64,000 bases of DNA from assembly GCF_018780585.1 (NCBI RefSeq), contig NZ_JADMJL010000025.1:1-64000 (forward strand), read 5' to 3'. The stretch's first letter is position 1; each line of letters begins with the position of its first letter. The DNA comes from Methyloversatilis discipulorum. GTDB lineage: Bacteria; Pseudomonadota; Gammaproteobacteria; Burkholderiales; Rhodocyclaceae. Both the position numbers and the translations under genes were made by a program. Positions 37,585 to 47,122 of this stretch are shown in pieces. The notes beneath the pieces are model-generated. The model was not told the origin of the DNA. It saw only the letters and a list, made by a program, of their open reading frames with translations, and did no database searches.

Positions 37585-37598
37585 CCTGTTATGACGGG
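37585..37598. promoter_or_regulatory. Candidate GntR operator, copy 1 (before regulator gene)
   Basis: CCTGTTATGACGGG is a one-mismatch palindrome, 22 bp upstream of the GntR start codon, and lies inside a 31-bp stretch (37583-37613) that recurs before the TauE gene. The position suits autoregulation. Confidence 0.6.
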
Positions 37599-37690
37599 TC
37601 ATGTCATGCAAAGTCAGTGCCAATTTTTTCGCTCCGCACAACATGTTCAGAAATCGTTGATTTGACTGCGGTTTACGACGACCAACCGCT

Positions 37691-38521
37691 TCAGCACCGG
37701 CTGTCGGACGCACCGCATTGCTGCACCGCGACAGTGCCCTGCACCAGTGCGACCGCATGCACGGGCCAAGTTGCGAGCGCGCCGGTCGCCATCAGCAGGC
37801 ACAGCACGACGCGACGGAAATGACGCGGGTCCAGCCACCGGTAGAGCCGCTCGCCGAGCAGCCCGCCGCCGTGAAAAAGCGGCGCCAGCAAAAGCCCCTG
37901 CAGCAGCAGCGACAGGCCGAACATGCCCGACAGCACGATGGCGATCAGCGCCAGCGGGTAAAGACATCCGAAATAGACGAGGAAGCTCGCGCGCGCCCGG
38001 TGACTGTCGGTTTCGACGCCCAACAGATAGAGGATGGCCGGCGGTCCGCCGACACCGCCGAAGCCGGTCAGCACGCCGCTGAACAGACCCGCAGAGATCG
38101 AGCCCGCCTGACTGCGACCACGCACCAGACGGGCGCCGGTCAGCAGCACCGCCGCACTGGCGATCACCGCGACGCCGATCACCTGGCCGAACAGTCGTGC
38201 CGGCAGCACGCTCACCAGCCACAGCCCGAATGGAATGCCGGCGCAGGCGGCGCCCAGCATCGGCAGCAGCACCCGGTGATCGACCAGCCGGCGCACCGAA
38301 GGCGCCAGTGCGTGCGTCAGCGGCAGTGCGTTCAGCAGCGTCACGATGCACAGCGTGTCGCGCGCCGACGCCACCGTAGAGAGCAGCGGCGCCATCAGCA
38401 GCGCGGCGCCGAAGCCGGTCATGCCGCGCAGCACGCCGCCGGCGATCACCGCGCCGGCAATCACCGACCAGCTCGCGAGCGAGCGGTCCGGCCACAGCGT
38501 GTTCAGCAGCGAAGCATCCAA
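37691..38521 (-). CDS. TauE/SafE-family anion exporter
   Basis: 276 residues with about eight membrane spans. The duplicated family motif is visible as GVLRGMTGFGAALLMAPLLS and GVLTGFGGVGGPPAILYLL. Members export sulfite, sulfoacetate or related anions. I choose the TTG at 38521: GGGGAG stands just before it, and the longer ATG at 38584 would overlap the palindromic operator. It precedes the GntR gene on the same strand with 127 bp between. Confidence 0.85.
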   Translation of the reverse strand: MDASLLNTLWPDRSLASWSVIAGAVIAGGVLRGMTGFGAALLMAPLLSTVASARDTLCIVTLLNALPLTHALAPSVRRLVDHRVLLPMLGAACAGIPFGLWLVSVLPARLFGQVIGVAVIASAAVLLTGARLVRGRSQAGSISAGLFSGVLTGFGGVGGPPAILYLLGVETDSHRARASFLVYFGCLYPLALIAIVLSGMFGLSLLLQGLLLAPLFHGGGLLGERLYRWLDPRHFRRVVLCLLMATGALATWPVHAVALVQGTVAVQQCGASDSRC

Positions 38522-38576
38522 TCGGTTCTCCCCGGCGGGACGGACCACCTGCGAATTCGGCAGCGTCCGCGTCCAA

Positions 38577-38590
38577 CCTGTCATAACAGG
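38577..38590. promoter_or_regulatory. Candidate GntR operator, copy 2 (before TauE gene)
   Basis: CCTGTCATAACAGG is a perfect palindrome, 56 bp upstream of the preferred TTG start of the TauE/SafE gene. The extended 32-bp context (38575-38606) matches copy 1 at about 26 positions, including the flanking GGTCATGTC and GCAAA. Confidence 0.65.
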
Positions 38591-38749
38591 TCATGTCGAG
38601 CAAAAGCCGGACCAGTTCGCGCACACGCCACGCGCCGGTCGTCAAACCCTTTGCCGTCGCGGCTTCGGTCAGTGCGTGGCGGTTCATGTGCAGCACCACG
38701 ACAGCCCGGCACGGTGCGCCGGCCTCGGCGACGCCCTGCTTGCGTGCGT

Positions 38750-39760
38750 TCATGCCAGTGCTCCGAGGCTGACCAGGCCGAAGCCGGCAAGCAGCAGCCA
38801 CAGCCACAGCAGCGCGGCCAGTGCCCACACGCGCCAGCCGGCATGCGCCATGTCGGCCAGCCGCGTGTTGGCACCGAGCGCCGCCAGACCGACCGCGAGC
38901 AGCGCCTGCGCGGCTTCCGCTCCGGCGGCCTGCAGCCACAGCGGCAACAGCCCCGACGCGTTGAGCGCCATCATCACGACAAAGCCATACAGGAAGAGCG
39001 GCACGCCCGGGCTGCGCAGCGACGTGGCGCCCGGCGCGCGCAGCCCGGCGGCGATCAGCATCACCACCGGCGCCAGCAGCATCACGCGCATCATCTTCTC
39101 GACCAGCGCGCTGGCCGCCGCCTCAGGTCCGGCCGCGGCAGCGCCGGCGACGACATGGCCCAGTTCGTGTACCGAGAGGCCGACCCAGAGGCCGAATGAC
39201 GCGTCGTCCAAACCGCTGAGCGGTCGCAGCAGCGGCAGCAGATACATGCCCAGCGTGCCGAACACGACCACCGCCAGCACCGCCGCCGACACATGGCGTG
39301 CGCGGGCGCCGATCACGCTGTCGGCCGCGGCCACCGCCGCCGCACCGCAGATCGCGCTGCCGCAGCCGATCAGCACCGCCGCCTGGGTGTCGAGACCGAG
39401 CCGGCGGCCCAGCGCCAGCGCCAGCGCCAGCGTGCTGAGCACGATGACCAGCGCCATCGCCAGCCCGCTCCAGCCCACGCTGCCCAGTTCGTCGATGCCG
39501 ATGCGCAGACCGTACAGCGCGATGCCGGCGCGCATCAGCGTGCCGCGCGCCAGCCGGAATCCATCCGCGCCGCGCGTCGGCAGCGCCGGCCACAGATTGC
39601 CGACCACGATGCCCAGCGCCACCGCCAGCGGCAGCCAGCCAAAACCGTGCGCCGACACGCCCGGCACGGCCGACAGCGCCGCCGCGGCAGCCGCAACGGC
39701 CACCGACGCGACAAGACCGGTCGGCAGGCTGGAAGCAGTGAGGGCGGTGGTCGAATTCAT
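38750..39760 (-). CDS. yeiH: YeiH-family (UPF0324) putative sulfate/sulfite exporter
   Basis: 336 residues with about ten membrane spans. ARGTLMRAGIALYGLRI, IGCGSAICGAAAVAA and LSVHELGHVVAGA are family marks. YeiH proteins are annotated as putative sulfate exporters and are often paired with the LysR regulator YeiE, which in enterobacteria responds to sulfite. Here a LysR gene is divergent, 99 bp away. Start at 39760 gives a normal N-terminal helix. Transport substrate is inferred from family and context. Confidence 0.88.
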   Translation of the reverse strand: MNSTTALTASSLPTGLVASVAVAAAAAALSAVPGVSAHGFGWLPLAVALGIVVGNLWPALPTRGADGFRLARGTLMRAGIALYGLRIGIDELGSVGWSGLAMALVIVLSTLALALALGRRLGLDTQAAVLIGCGSAICGAAAVAAADSVIGARARHVSAAVLAVVVFGTLGMYLLPLLRPLSGLDDASFGLWVGLSVHELGHVVAGAAAAGPEAAASALVEKMMRVMLLAPVVMLIAAGLRAPGATSLRSPGVPLFLYGFVVMMALNASGLLPLWLQAAGAEAAQALLAVGLAALGANTRLADMAHAGWRVWALAALLWLWLLLAGFGLVSLGALA

Positions 39761-39842
39761 GGATGCGTCGCGGCTGCAGGAAAGTGAGTGCAGCGTAAGC
39801 GGCGCGCCATTCATTCTTCTATATCATGCAAATCACTGATCG

Positions 39843-39857
39843 ATTACCCTGGGTAAT
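39843..39857. promoter_or_regulatory. LysR-type operator candidate between yeiH and its regulator
   Basis: ATTACCCTGGGTAAT is a perfect palindrome around a central T, of the T-N11-A LysR-box type. It ends 2 bp before the LysR start codon, suggesting autorepression; a flanking ATGCA/TGCAT pair (39826-39830, 39857-39861) encloses it. Confidence 0.55.
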
Positions 39858-39859
39858 GC

Positions 39860-40765
39860 ATGAACCTGCATCTTCTGCGCATCTACGTGAAGGTCGTCGA
39901 AGTCCAGAGCTTTTCGCGTGCCGCGGAGGCGCTGGACATCACTCAGCCTGCCGTCTCGAAAGCGGTGCGCGAACTCGAATCCCAGCTCGAAACGGTGCTG
40001 CTGGACCGTCGCGGCAAGACCTTCCGGCCGAGCGAATCCGGTCGGGCGCTCTATGAGTACGGGCGCAGCATCCTGGCGCTCGAACGCGAGGCGACCGAAA
40101 CCATCCGCGCCTACAGTTCGCTCGAACGCGGGCGTCTGACCGTGGGTGCGAGCACCACCATTGCGACCTACTGGCTGCCGCCCTTCCTGGTCGATTTCCA
40201 CGCCCGCCATCCGCACGTCGAGCTGCAGGTGATCAGCGGCAACACGCGGCAGATCGCCGATCTGCTGCTCGATTGCCGGGTCGATGTGGCGCTGGTCGAG
40301 GGCGAGGTCGACGACGCGCGACTGAATCGCCGCATCTGGCGACGCGACGAAATGGTCATCATCGCGCCGCGCGACGCCGATCTGCCGACCGGCGGCGTGC
40401 TGCGGCCGGCCGATCTGGTCGACCACAGCTGGATCGTGCGCGAACGCGGCTCCGGCAGTCGTGCCGCCACCGACCGCGTACTCGACGAGATGGGCCTGAC
40501 GCCGGCGCGCACCATCGAGGTGGGCAGCAACGAAGCCATCGTGCAGACGGTGGCCGCCGGCCGCGGTCTGGGCATGGTGCCGCGCATCTGCGCGCGCGAC
40601 CAGCTGGCGCTCGGCCGCATCCGCCGGCTGCATCCGGGCGGTGCCGCGATCCAGCGCACGCTCTACCGCATCCGCCTGCCCGAGCGCCCGATCAGCCCCG
40701 CCGCCCTCGCCTTCGAAGCGCTGATCGCTGACTCACACACGGCCACGGACGCGGCCGTCGAGTGA
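39860..40765 (+). CDS. LysR-family regulator (YeiE/CysB-like)
   Basis: 301 residues. N-terminal winged helix MNLHLLRIYVKVVEVQSFSRAAEALDITQ (about 1-60) and a periplasmic-binding-like effector domain (about 90-295, RLTVGASTTIATYWLPPFL). The TIATYWLPPFL start of the effector domain is typical of the CysB/Cbl/CbbR-YeiE branch. Divergence from yeiH and the palindrome at its start codon suggest it controls yeiH. The effector could be sulfite or another sulfur compound. Confidence 0.88.
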   Translation: MNLHLLRIYVKVVEVQSFSRAAEALDITQPAVSKAVRELESQLETVLLDRRGKTFRPSESGRALYEYGRSILALEREATETIRAYSSLERGRLTVGASTTIATYWLPPFLVDFHARHPHVELQVISGNTRQIADLLLDCRVDVALVEGEVDDARLNRRIWRRDEMVIIAPRDADLPTGGVLRPADLVDHSWIVRERGSGSRAATDRVLDEMGLTPARTIEVGSNEAIVQTVAAGRGLGMVPRICARDQLALGRIRRLHPGGAAIQRTLYRIRLPERPISPAALAFEALIADSHTATDAAVE

Positions 40766-40782
40766 GTATCACAGGCCCGAAA

Positions 40783-40813
40783 TGAAGAAGCCGGCTCGCG
40801 GCCGGCTTCTTCA
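40783..40813. terminator. Intrinsic terminator hairpin, LysR gene / purL
   Basis: Perfect 13-bp stem TGAAGAAGCCGGC / GCCGGCTTCTTCA with loop TCGCG, 18 bp after the LysR stop and 17 bp before the purL stop. CTTCTTCA after the GC core provides a modest U-rich tail on both strands, so it can serve both convergent genes. Confidence 0.8.
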
Positions 40814-40830
40814 CTGCATCAACGCGTGGA

Positions 40831-43800
40831 TCAACCCACCCACACCCGCGCGTTCCTGAACATGCGCATCCACGGGCTGTCCTCGCCCCAGTGCGCCGGA
40901 TGCCAGCTCATCTGCACGCTGCGGAACACGCGTTCCGGGTGCGGCATCAGGATGGTGACGCGGCCGTCGTCGGTGGTGACCGAGGTGATGCCGGCCGGCG
41001 AGCCGTTCGGGTTGCGCGGGTAGCGCGTGGCGATGGCGCCGTCGTGGTCGATGTAGCGCATCGCGACCTGCGCCAGCGACTGCGCCTGTTCGTCGTCGAA
41101 CACCGCGCGGCCTTCGCCGTGCGACACGACGATGGGCAGCTTGGAGCCGGACATGCCGCGGAACAGGATGGACGGCGAATCCGCCACTTCGACCATGGTG
41201 AAGCGCGCTTCGAACTGCTCCGAGCGGTTGCGCTCGAAGCGCGGCCAGTGCGTGGCGCCGGGGATGATGTCGCGCAGCTGGCTCATCATCTGGCAGCCGT
41301 TGCAGACGCCCAGCGCGAAAGTGTCCTCGCGTTCGAAATAGGCGGCGAAGGCGTCACGCAGTTCCGGGTGGAACAGGATGGACTTCGCCCAGCCGGAACC
41401 GGCGCCGAGCACATCACCGTAGGAGAAGCCGCCGCAGGCCGCCAGACCCTTGAAGTCAGAGAGCTTGACGCGGCCGGCCATCAGGTCGGACATGTGCACG
41501 TCCTGCGCGTCGAAGCCGGCGCGATCGAAGGCCGCAGCCATCTCGACCTGACCGTTCACGCCCTGCTCGCGCAGGATGGCGATGCGCGGCCGCACGCCCT
41601 TGCTGATGTGTGGGCCCCCAGGCGGGCTCAAGCGCCCGCCACCCCCCGAGGGGGTATCGGAAGCTTGGGACGGCCCGGCGCTTCCGATGTACGGCGCAGC
41701 AACATCCTCCTGCGGCTCGAAGGTCAGCGCCGCGAACAGGCCGTTGTCGGCAGCGTCGTCGAGCAGCGCGAACTCTTCGCGCGCGCAGTCGGCGTCGTCG
41801 CGCAGCAGTGCGATGCGGTGGCTGGTTTCGGTCCACGCCTTCTGCAGTTCGGCGCGCGGCTCACTGAAGATGACCTTGGCGTTGTGCCAGAGGCGGATCT
41901 CGTCGCGGTCATTCGGGCTGCCGATGCCGTGCGTGACGCCGGAAAGACCCGCTTCGCGCAGGATGTCCATCACCTGCGAGCGCTGGTCCACGCGGATCTG
42001 GATCACCGCGCCCAGTTCTTCGGCAAACAGCGCGGTGAAGGTGCGGTCGTTGAAGCGGCCGCGCACCGCGTCCGGCTTCTTGGCCAGCGAATCGACGTCG
42101 ACCAGCAGCGGGTCGTAGGCCAGCGTGTCGAGATTGATCGACAGGCCCACCTTAGAGGCGAAAGCCATTTCGCACAGCGTGGCGAACAGGCCGCCGTCCG
42201 AGCGGTCGTGGTAGGCCAGCACCAGGCCGGCGTCGCGCAGCCGGTTGATCGCCGGCAGGAAGCGGCCGAGCAGCACGGCGTCGGCATCGGGCGCGTGTTC
42301 GCCGACCACGCCGTAGGCCTGCGCCAGCGCCGAACCGCCGAGGCGGTTCTTCATCTGGCCGAGGTCGAGCAGCAGCAGTTCGGTATCGACTTCGGGGTCG
42401 ATCAGCAGCTGCGGCGTCAGCGTCTTGCGCACGTCCTCGACGCCGGCGAAGGCGGTGATGACCAGCGACAGCGGCGACACCACTTCCTTCTGCGCCTCGC
42501 CCTCGGTCCAGCGCGTCTTCATCGACAGGCTGTCTTTGCCGACCGGAATGGCCAGACCCAGCGCCGGACAGAAATCGATGGCCACCGCTTTCACCGTATC
42601 GAACAGCGCGGCGTCCTCGCCCTTGTGACCGGCCGCTGCCATCCAGTTGGCCGACAGCTTGATGCGCTCGAAGCTGCGCACGTCGGCGGCGACCAGATTG
42701 GTGATGGCCTCGCCGATCGCCATGCGGCCGGACGCCGGTCCGCTGAGCAGCGCCACCGGCGTGCGTTCGCCCATCGCGAACGCTTCGCCGCGATAGCCGG
42801 TGAAGCTTTCGGTGGTGACGGCGACGTCGGCCACCGGCACCTGCCACGGGCCGACGAACTGGTCGCGCGCCGTGAGGCCGCCGACCGAGCGGTCACTGAT
42901 GGTGATCAGGAAGGATTTGCTCGCCACCGCCGGCATGCGCAGCACGCGGTAGGCGGCGTCCTTCAGGTCGTAGCCGGCGACGTCCATCGGCGGCGCGTAG
43001 GCCGGGCGGCGCTGCACCGTGCGGTGCATCTTCGGCGGCTTGCCGAGCAGCACGTCCATCGACATGTCGACCGGCTTCGTGTTGAACAGCGGATCGGCCA
43101 CCGTGAGCTGGCCGTCGGACGTCGCCTGGCCGAGCACGGCGAAGGGGCAGCGCTCGCGTTCGCACAGCGCGCGGAATTCATCGATACGCTCAGGCGCGAT
43201 CGCCAGTACGTAGCGCTCCTGCGATTCGTTGCACCACAGCTCGGCCGGACTCATGCCCGACTCTTCGCTGTGGATGGCGCGCAGGTCGAACCAGGCACCG
43301 TGGCCGGCGCCGTGCGCCAGTTCGGGCAGTGCGTTCGACAAGCCGCCGGCACCGACGTCGTGCACGGCGAGGATGGGGTTTTCCTCCTGCATCTGCCAGC
43401 AGCGGTCGATCACTTCCTGCGCGCGGCGCTCGATTTCCGGGTTGCCGCGCTGTACCGACGCGAAGTCGAGGTCGGCGGTATTGGTGCCGGTGGTCATGCT
43501 CGATGCAGCCCCCCCACCCAGGCCGATCAGCATGGCCGGGCCGCCCAGCACGATCAGCTTGGTGCCAGCCGGGAACTCGATCTTCAGCGCGTCACGCGCG
43601 GCGATGTTGCCGATACCGCCGGCGATCATGATGGGCTTGTGATAACCCCGCATCTCGCCCATGAAGGGCAGTTCGAAGGTGCGGAAATAGCCCGCCAGAT
43701 TCGGGCGGCCGAACTCGTTGTTGAAGGCGGCAGCGCCCAGCGGGCCGTCGATCATGATCTGCAGTGCAGAGGCGATGCGCTCCGGCTTGCCGTAGAGCTC

Positions 43801-44880
43801 GCCGTCGACACGCTCCCAAGGCTGTTCGAAGCCGGGGATGTTCAGGTTGGACACCGAAAAGCCGGCCAGACCGGCCTTAGGCTTCGCGCCACGGCCGGTT
43901 GCGCCTTCGTCGCGGATTTCTCCGCCAGCGCCGGTGGCGGCACCAGGGAAGGGCGAAATCGCGGTCGGGTGATTGTGCGTCTCGACCTTGGCCAGGAAGT
44001 GCATCGGTTCGGAATGCCAGCCCCAGCGGCCATTGCGATCCGGGTAGAAGCGGTCGACCGGCGCCGTGGTGGCGCCCTCGATCACCGCCGCGTTGTCCGA
44101 ATAGGCAACCACGGTGTGCTGTGGCGTCGCGCGATGGGTTTCGCGGATCATGCCGAACAAGCTCATGTCCTGCGTCGCGTAATCGATGTTCCAGCTGGCG
44201 TTGAATATCTTGTGCCGGCAGTGCTCGGAATTGGCCTGCGCGAACATCATCAGCTCGACGTCGGTCGGGTCGCGGCCCAGCTTGGTGTAGGCGTCGAGCA
44301 GGTAATCGATTTCGTCGTCGGACAGCGCCAGACCCAGTTCGGCGTTGGCGCGCTCCAGCGAGCGGCGGCCGTCGGCCAGCGATACGCTGACCAGCGGGCG
44401 CGGCGCGACGTGGCTGAACAGCGCGTCGGCGTCGTCGAGCGAGGTCAGCACCGATTCCGTCATGCGGTCGTGCAGCAAGGCGGCCAGCGCTGCGCGTTCG
44501 GCATCGTCGGGACCACCACCCAGCAGACCGCGAGCCAGTTCCAGCTCGTACAGCACGCCGCGTTCGACGCGCTGCACGCTGTCCAGGCCGCAGTTGCGCG
44601 CGATATCAGTCGCCTTAGACGACCACGGCGAAATCGTGCCCAGACGCGGCGTGACCAGCAGGGCATCGCCCTCGACGGCGGCTGCCGGCTGCGCATTGAG
44701 CAGCGCGCACAGCTTGTTCAGCTCGTCGGCCGACGGCTGCGCCGTGCATTCAACGAAGAAATACTGGGTGGCGGTGAGCTCGCGCAGCTTGGGAAGCGCA
44801 GTGCGGCATTCGTCGGACAGGCGCGCCAGACGCGCGGCGGAGTATGCGGGCGAGCCGCGGAGCTTGAGGAGATGGGCCAT
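40831..44880 (-). CDS. purL: PurL, phosphoribosylformylglycinamidine synthase
   Basis: 1349 residues, single-chain large PurL. It makes FGAM from FGAR, glutamine and ATP. An N-terminal PurS-like part, ATP-binding FGAM synthase domains ([65 protein letters not shown]) and a C-terminal glutaminase ([20 protein letters not shown] with nucleophile Cys, MPHPERVFR) are complete. Residues about 1063-1090 are a Gly/Pro/Ser-rich insert encoded by a palindromic repeat between the synthase and glutaminase domains. It stands alone. Confidence 0.97.
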   Translation of the reverse strand: MAHLLKLRGSPAYSAARLARLSDECRTALPKLRELTATQYFFVECTAQPSADELNKLCALLNAQPAAAVEGDALLVTPRLGTISPWSSKATDIARNCGLDSVQRVERGVLYELELARGLLGGGPDDAERAALAALLHDRMTESVLTSLDDADALFSHVAPRPLVSVSLADGRRSLERANAELGLALSDDEIDYLLDAYTKLGRDPTDVELMMFAQANSEHCRHKIFNASWNIDYATQDMSLFGMIRETHRATPQHTVVAYSDNAAVIEGATTAPVDRFYPDRNGRWGWHSEPMHFLAKVETHNHPTAISPFPGAATGAGGEIRDEGATGRGAKPKAGLAGFSVSNLNIPGFEQPWERVDGELYGKPERIASALQIMIDGPLGAAAFNNEFGRPNLAGYFRTFELPFMGEMRGYHKPIMIAGGIGNIAARDALKIEFPAGTKLIVLGGPAMLIGLGGGAASSMTTGTNTADLDFASVQRGNPEIERRAQEVIDRCWQMQEENPILAVHDVGAGGLSNALPELAHGAGHGAWFDLRAIHSEESGMSPAELWCNESQERYVLAIAPERIDEFRALCERERCPFAVLGQATSDGQLTVADPLFNTKPVDMSMDVLLGKPPKMHRTVQRRPAYAPPMDVAGYDLKDAAYRVLRMPAVASKSFLITISDRSVGGLTARDQFVGPWQVPVADVAVTTESFTGYRGEAFAMGERTPVALLSGPASGRMAIGEAITNLVAADVRSFERIKLSANWMAAAGHKGEDAALFDTVKAVAIDFCPALGLAIPVGKDSLSMKTRWTEGEAQKEVVSPLSLVITAFAGVEDVRKTLTPQLLIDPEVDTELLLLDLGQMKNRLGGSALAQAYGVVGEHAPDADAVLLGRFLPAINRLRDAGLVLAYHDRSDGGLFATLCEMAFASKVGLSINLDTLAYDPLLVDVDSLAKKPDAVRGRFNDRTFTALFAEELGAVIQIRVDQRSQVMDILREAGLSGVTHGIGSPNDRDEIRLWHNAKVIFSEPRAELQKAWTETSHRIALLRDDADCAREEFALLDDAADNGLFAALTFEPQEDVAAPYIGSAGPSQASDTPSGGGGRLSPPGGPHISKGVRPRIAILREQGVNGQVEMAAAFDRAGFDAQDVHMSDLMAGRVKLSDFKGLAACGGFSYGDVLGAGSGWAKSILFHPELRDAFAAYFEREDTFALGVCNGCQMMSQLRDIIPGATHWPRFERNRSEQFEARFTMVEVADSPSILFRGMSGSKLPIVVSHGEGRAVFDDEQAQSLAQVAMRYIDHDGAIATRYPRNPNGSPAGITSVTTDDGRVTILMPHPERVFRSVQMSWHPAHWGEDSPWMRMFRNARVWVG
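41610..41690. repeat. REP-like palindromic element inside purL
   Basis: Three hairpins follow each other: GGCGGGC/GCCCGCC (41621-41627, 41634-41640), CCCCC/GGGGG (41643-41647, 41650-41654) and ATCGGAAGC/GCTTCCGAT (41656-41664, 41680-41688). The stretch reads through in frame in purL and encodes a low-complexity linker. The multi-hairpin GC-rich form is that of a dispersed mobile repeat; other copies were not found in this window. Confidence 0.6.
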
Positions 44881-44969
44881 GAAAGGACAGCGGGGAAGTG
44901 GGCCGCGCACCTGTGTGCGCGGATAAAACCCGATTATACGGGTTCGCCCCGCCCGCTGCCCCTGCGCGC

Positions 44970-45374
44970 TTACTGCTGGAAGCGGGCCTTGGCCTGCTCG
45001 ACGCACGCATCCTTGGCGTTGCCGCTCATTTCATTGCAGCGGGCCTTGGCGGCCGCATACTGGGCTTCGAGGCGGTCCTCGGCGGTATCGGCCCGCTCTT
45101 CGCCGGCCTTGCGTCTCACCTTGGCGTCGGCCATGGCCGACTCACGCGCCGCCTTGGCTTCCTTGACGCAGGTCTTCTTGGCGCTCGAATCGAGCGCGTC
45201 GCAGCGGGTTTTCGCCGCTTCGTAATCCATGTCGGCGCGCTTCTTCGCCGCGTCGTACTGAGCCTCGGTCTGCGCCTCGATACGGTCTTCGACGTCGGCG
45301 GATGCGGCAGGCATCGAGAAAGCAGTCAGGGCCATCGAGCACAGCACGGTCAGCAATCGGGCTTGAGTCTTCAT
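44970..45374 (-). CDS. Small exported coiled-coil protein, function unknown
   Basis: 134 residues. A signal peptide ([26 protein letters not shown]) precedes a highly charged, Ala/Lys/Glu-rich helical protein. Two related units are visible: [27 protein letters not shown] and [16 protein letters not shown], each followed by C-x4-A-K. The regularly spaced Cys pairs could form disulfides in the periplasm. I do not recognise a named family. AAGGAGTGTCCA precedes the ATG. Confidence 0.75.
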   Translation of the reverse strand: MKTQARLLTVLCSMALTAFSMPAASADVEDRIEAQTEAQYDAAKKRADMDYEAAKTRCDALDSSAKKTCVKEAKAARESAMADAKVRRKAGEERADTAEDRLEAQYAAAKARCNEMSGNAKDACVEQAKARFQQ

Positions 45375-45680
45375 TGGACACTCCTTGATTCGTTTGATGA
45401 AGGCCCCGTCAAACGAGGCCGTCGGATGTTTCAGAGGCAGCACAACCAGGGCCGCGCCCCGATGACTTCAGCCTAGCCGCCGCGGCACTGATGGCGCGTA
45501 AGACGTCGGGGCACGCCATGTAGGAGAACACCACCCGAGGCTGTCGGACGCGCTGAACTGGCGGAAGACGCCCGCTTCGCAATAGCATCTGCATCTGCGG
45601 CATGCTCGCCCGGGCACTGCACCCGCACGCCGACCGGCTTGCCGGCACGCGAGCGCCGCGCGAAAAGGAGCCGAAGCACG

Positions 45681-46553
45681 ATGTCCGCCGTTGTCCCCCT
45701 CCCCGACGTGATCGACGCGAACCTGACCAATTTCCAGCGCGACGTGATCGACGTATCGCAGCGCATGCCGGTACTGGTCGACTTCTGGGCGCCTTGGTGT
45801 CAGCCCTGTCGTGTCCTGACCCCCAGACTGGAGGCGCTGGCCGCCGACTACGCCGGCCGGGTGCGTCTGGCCAAGATCAATTCGGACGACAACCCGGAAC
45901 TGGCGCGCCGCTTCGGCGTGCGCGGCATCCCCAACGTGAAGGCCTTTGTTGGCGGCGTGGTGGTCGATGAATTCACCGGCGTTCTGCCGGACCGCGAACT
46001 GCGCGATTTCATGGACGCGCTGCTGCCGTCACCCGCCCTGTCCGCCTTCGAAGAGGCGCAGGCCGCGCTCGCCCGCGGCGATGCCACCGCCTCGCTCGGC
46101 CTGTTCCAGGGCGCACTGGCCATCGATCCGGGATTCGAACCGGCGGTGCTCGGCCGGGTCGAGGCACTGATTGCGCTCGGCCGGCTCGACGACGCCCAGT
46201 CCGCGCTCGACGCGCTGCCCTATGAGCAGGAAGACCGTGCTCGCATCGGCACGCTGTATGCGCGCATCGCCATCGCACGCCGCCAGCCGGGCGACGGCGA
46301 CGAGAACTACGCCGCCCGCATCGCGCGCAATCCGGGCGACCTGAGCGCCCGCCTCGCCTTCGTTGCAGAGCTCGCCGCGCGCGAACAATGGGAGGAAGCG
46401 ATGGAACAGGCGCTGGAAGTGGTCCGCCGCGACCGCAGCTTCGAGGACGACGCCGGCCGTCGCGCCCTGCTCGACCTGTTCGCGCTGCTCGGCTCGGACG
46501 ACGAACGGGTGCGTCGCTACCGACGCGAACTGGCCGCCGTCCTCAATCGCTGA
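45681..46553 (+). CDS. ybbN: Thioredoxin-domain co-chaperone (YbbN/CnoX-like)
   Basis: 290 residues. A thioredoxin domain with WAPWCQPC (C40, C43) and RGIPNVKAF is followed by a helical TPR-like C-terminal half (about 115-290). This architecture is YbbN/CnoX, a holdase that hands clients to DnaK and GroEL. The intact CxxC suggests it keeps redox activity, unlike the E. coli form. AAAAGGAG lies 10 bp before the ATG. The glycosylase gene follows 5 bp later. Confidence 0.88.
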   Translation: MSAVVPLPDVIDANLTNFQRDVIDVSQRMPVLVDFWAPWCQPCRVLTPRLEALAADYAGRVRLAKINSDDNPELARRFGVRGIPNVKAFVGGVVVDEFTGVLPDRELRDFMDALLPSPALSAFEEAQAALARGDATASLGLFQGALAIDPGFEPAVLGRVEALIALGRLDDAQSALDALPYEQEDRARIGTLYARIAIARRQPGDGDENYAARIARNPGDLSARLAFVAELAAREQWEEAMEQALEVVRRDRSFEDDAGRRALLDLFALLGSDDERVRRYRRELAAVLNR

Positions 46554-46558
46554 CCACG

Positions 46559-47122
46559 ATGGCGGAACGGGTACGCTGCTTTCCGCCGGTGGCCGACCCG
46601 GCCACCGCGCGCCTGCTGATCCTGGGCTCCATGCCCGGCGTGGCCTCACTGACCGCGCAGCGCTACTACGCCCATCCGCGCAACCAGTTCTGGCCCATCA
46701 TGGGCGCGCTGTTCGGCGCCGGTCCCGACCTGCCCTACGCCGAGCGGCTGCGCGCACTGACCCGCGCGGGCATTGCGCTGTGGGACGTGCTCGAAAGCTG
46801 CGAGCGCGCGGGTAGCCTGGACGCCGCGATCGACGTCCGCAGCGCGCAGGCCAACGACTTTGCCGCCTTTTTCGATGCGCACCCGGGCATCGTGCGCATC
46901 GCGTTCAATGGCGGCACGGCGGAAAAGCACTTCCGCCGCGACGTGATGCCGCATCTGCGGACCCCTGTGCGGGCGCTGGATTTGCTGCGCCTGCCCTCGA
47001 CCAGCCCGGCGCACGCCGGCATGGGTGCTCAGGAAAAGCTCGCGCACTGGCGTGCGGCGCTGCAACCCCTGTGCGCGTCCGCGGTCGAAGCGCCGCTTTC
47101 AACCGACACCGTTCAAACATGA
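46559..47122 (+). CDS. Uracil-DNA-glycosylase superfamily protein, hypoxanthine/G:U type
   Basis: 187 residues. RLLILGSMPGVASL and YYAHPRNQFWPIMGALFG followed by GIALWDVLESCERAGSLD match the DNA-deoxyinosine glycosylase group of the UDG superfamily. It removes deaminated bases from DNA. LPSTSPAH is the C-terminal motif of the fold. Its stop overlaps the antiporter start (ATGA), so the pair is coupled despite unrelated functions. Confidence 0.85.
   Translation: MAERVRCFPPVADPATARLLILGSMPGVASLTAQRYYAHPRNQFWPIMGALFGAGPDLPYAERLRALTRAGIALWDVLESCERAGSLDAAIDVRSAQANDFAAFFDAHPGIVRIAFNGGTAEKHFRRDVMPHLRTPVRALDLLRLPSTSPAHAGMGAQEKLAHWRAALQPLCASAVEAPLSTDTVQT

Noticed and set aside
37647-38753. Minus-strand frame starting ATGA inside the yeiH stop and running through the TauE gene
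   Set aside because: The start is well placed, but the frame crosses the operator and the whole TauE/SafE gene in another frame and loses protein-like composition after about 60 codons. The TauE frame has clear family motifs.
40891-45225. Very long open frame (over 1400 codons) on the plus strand opposite purL
   Set aside because: It mirrors the codon pattern of purL on the other strand, has Arg/His/Gln-rich non-protein-like composition, and purL has all catalytic motifs. High GC content makes such shadows common.
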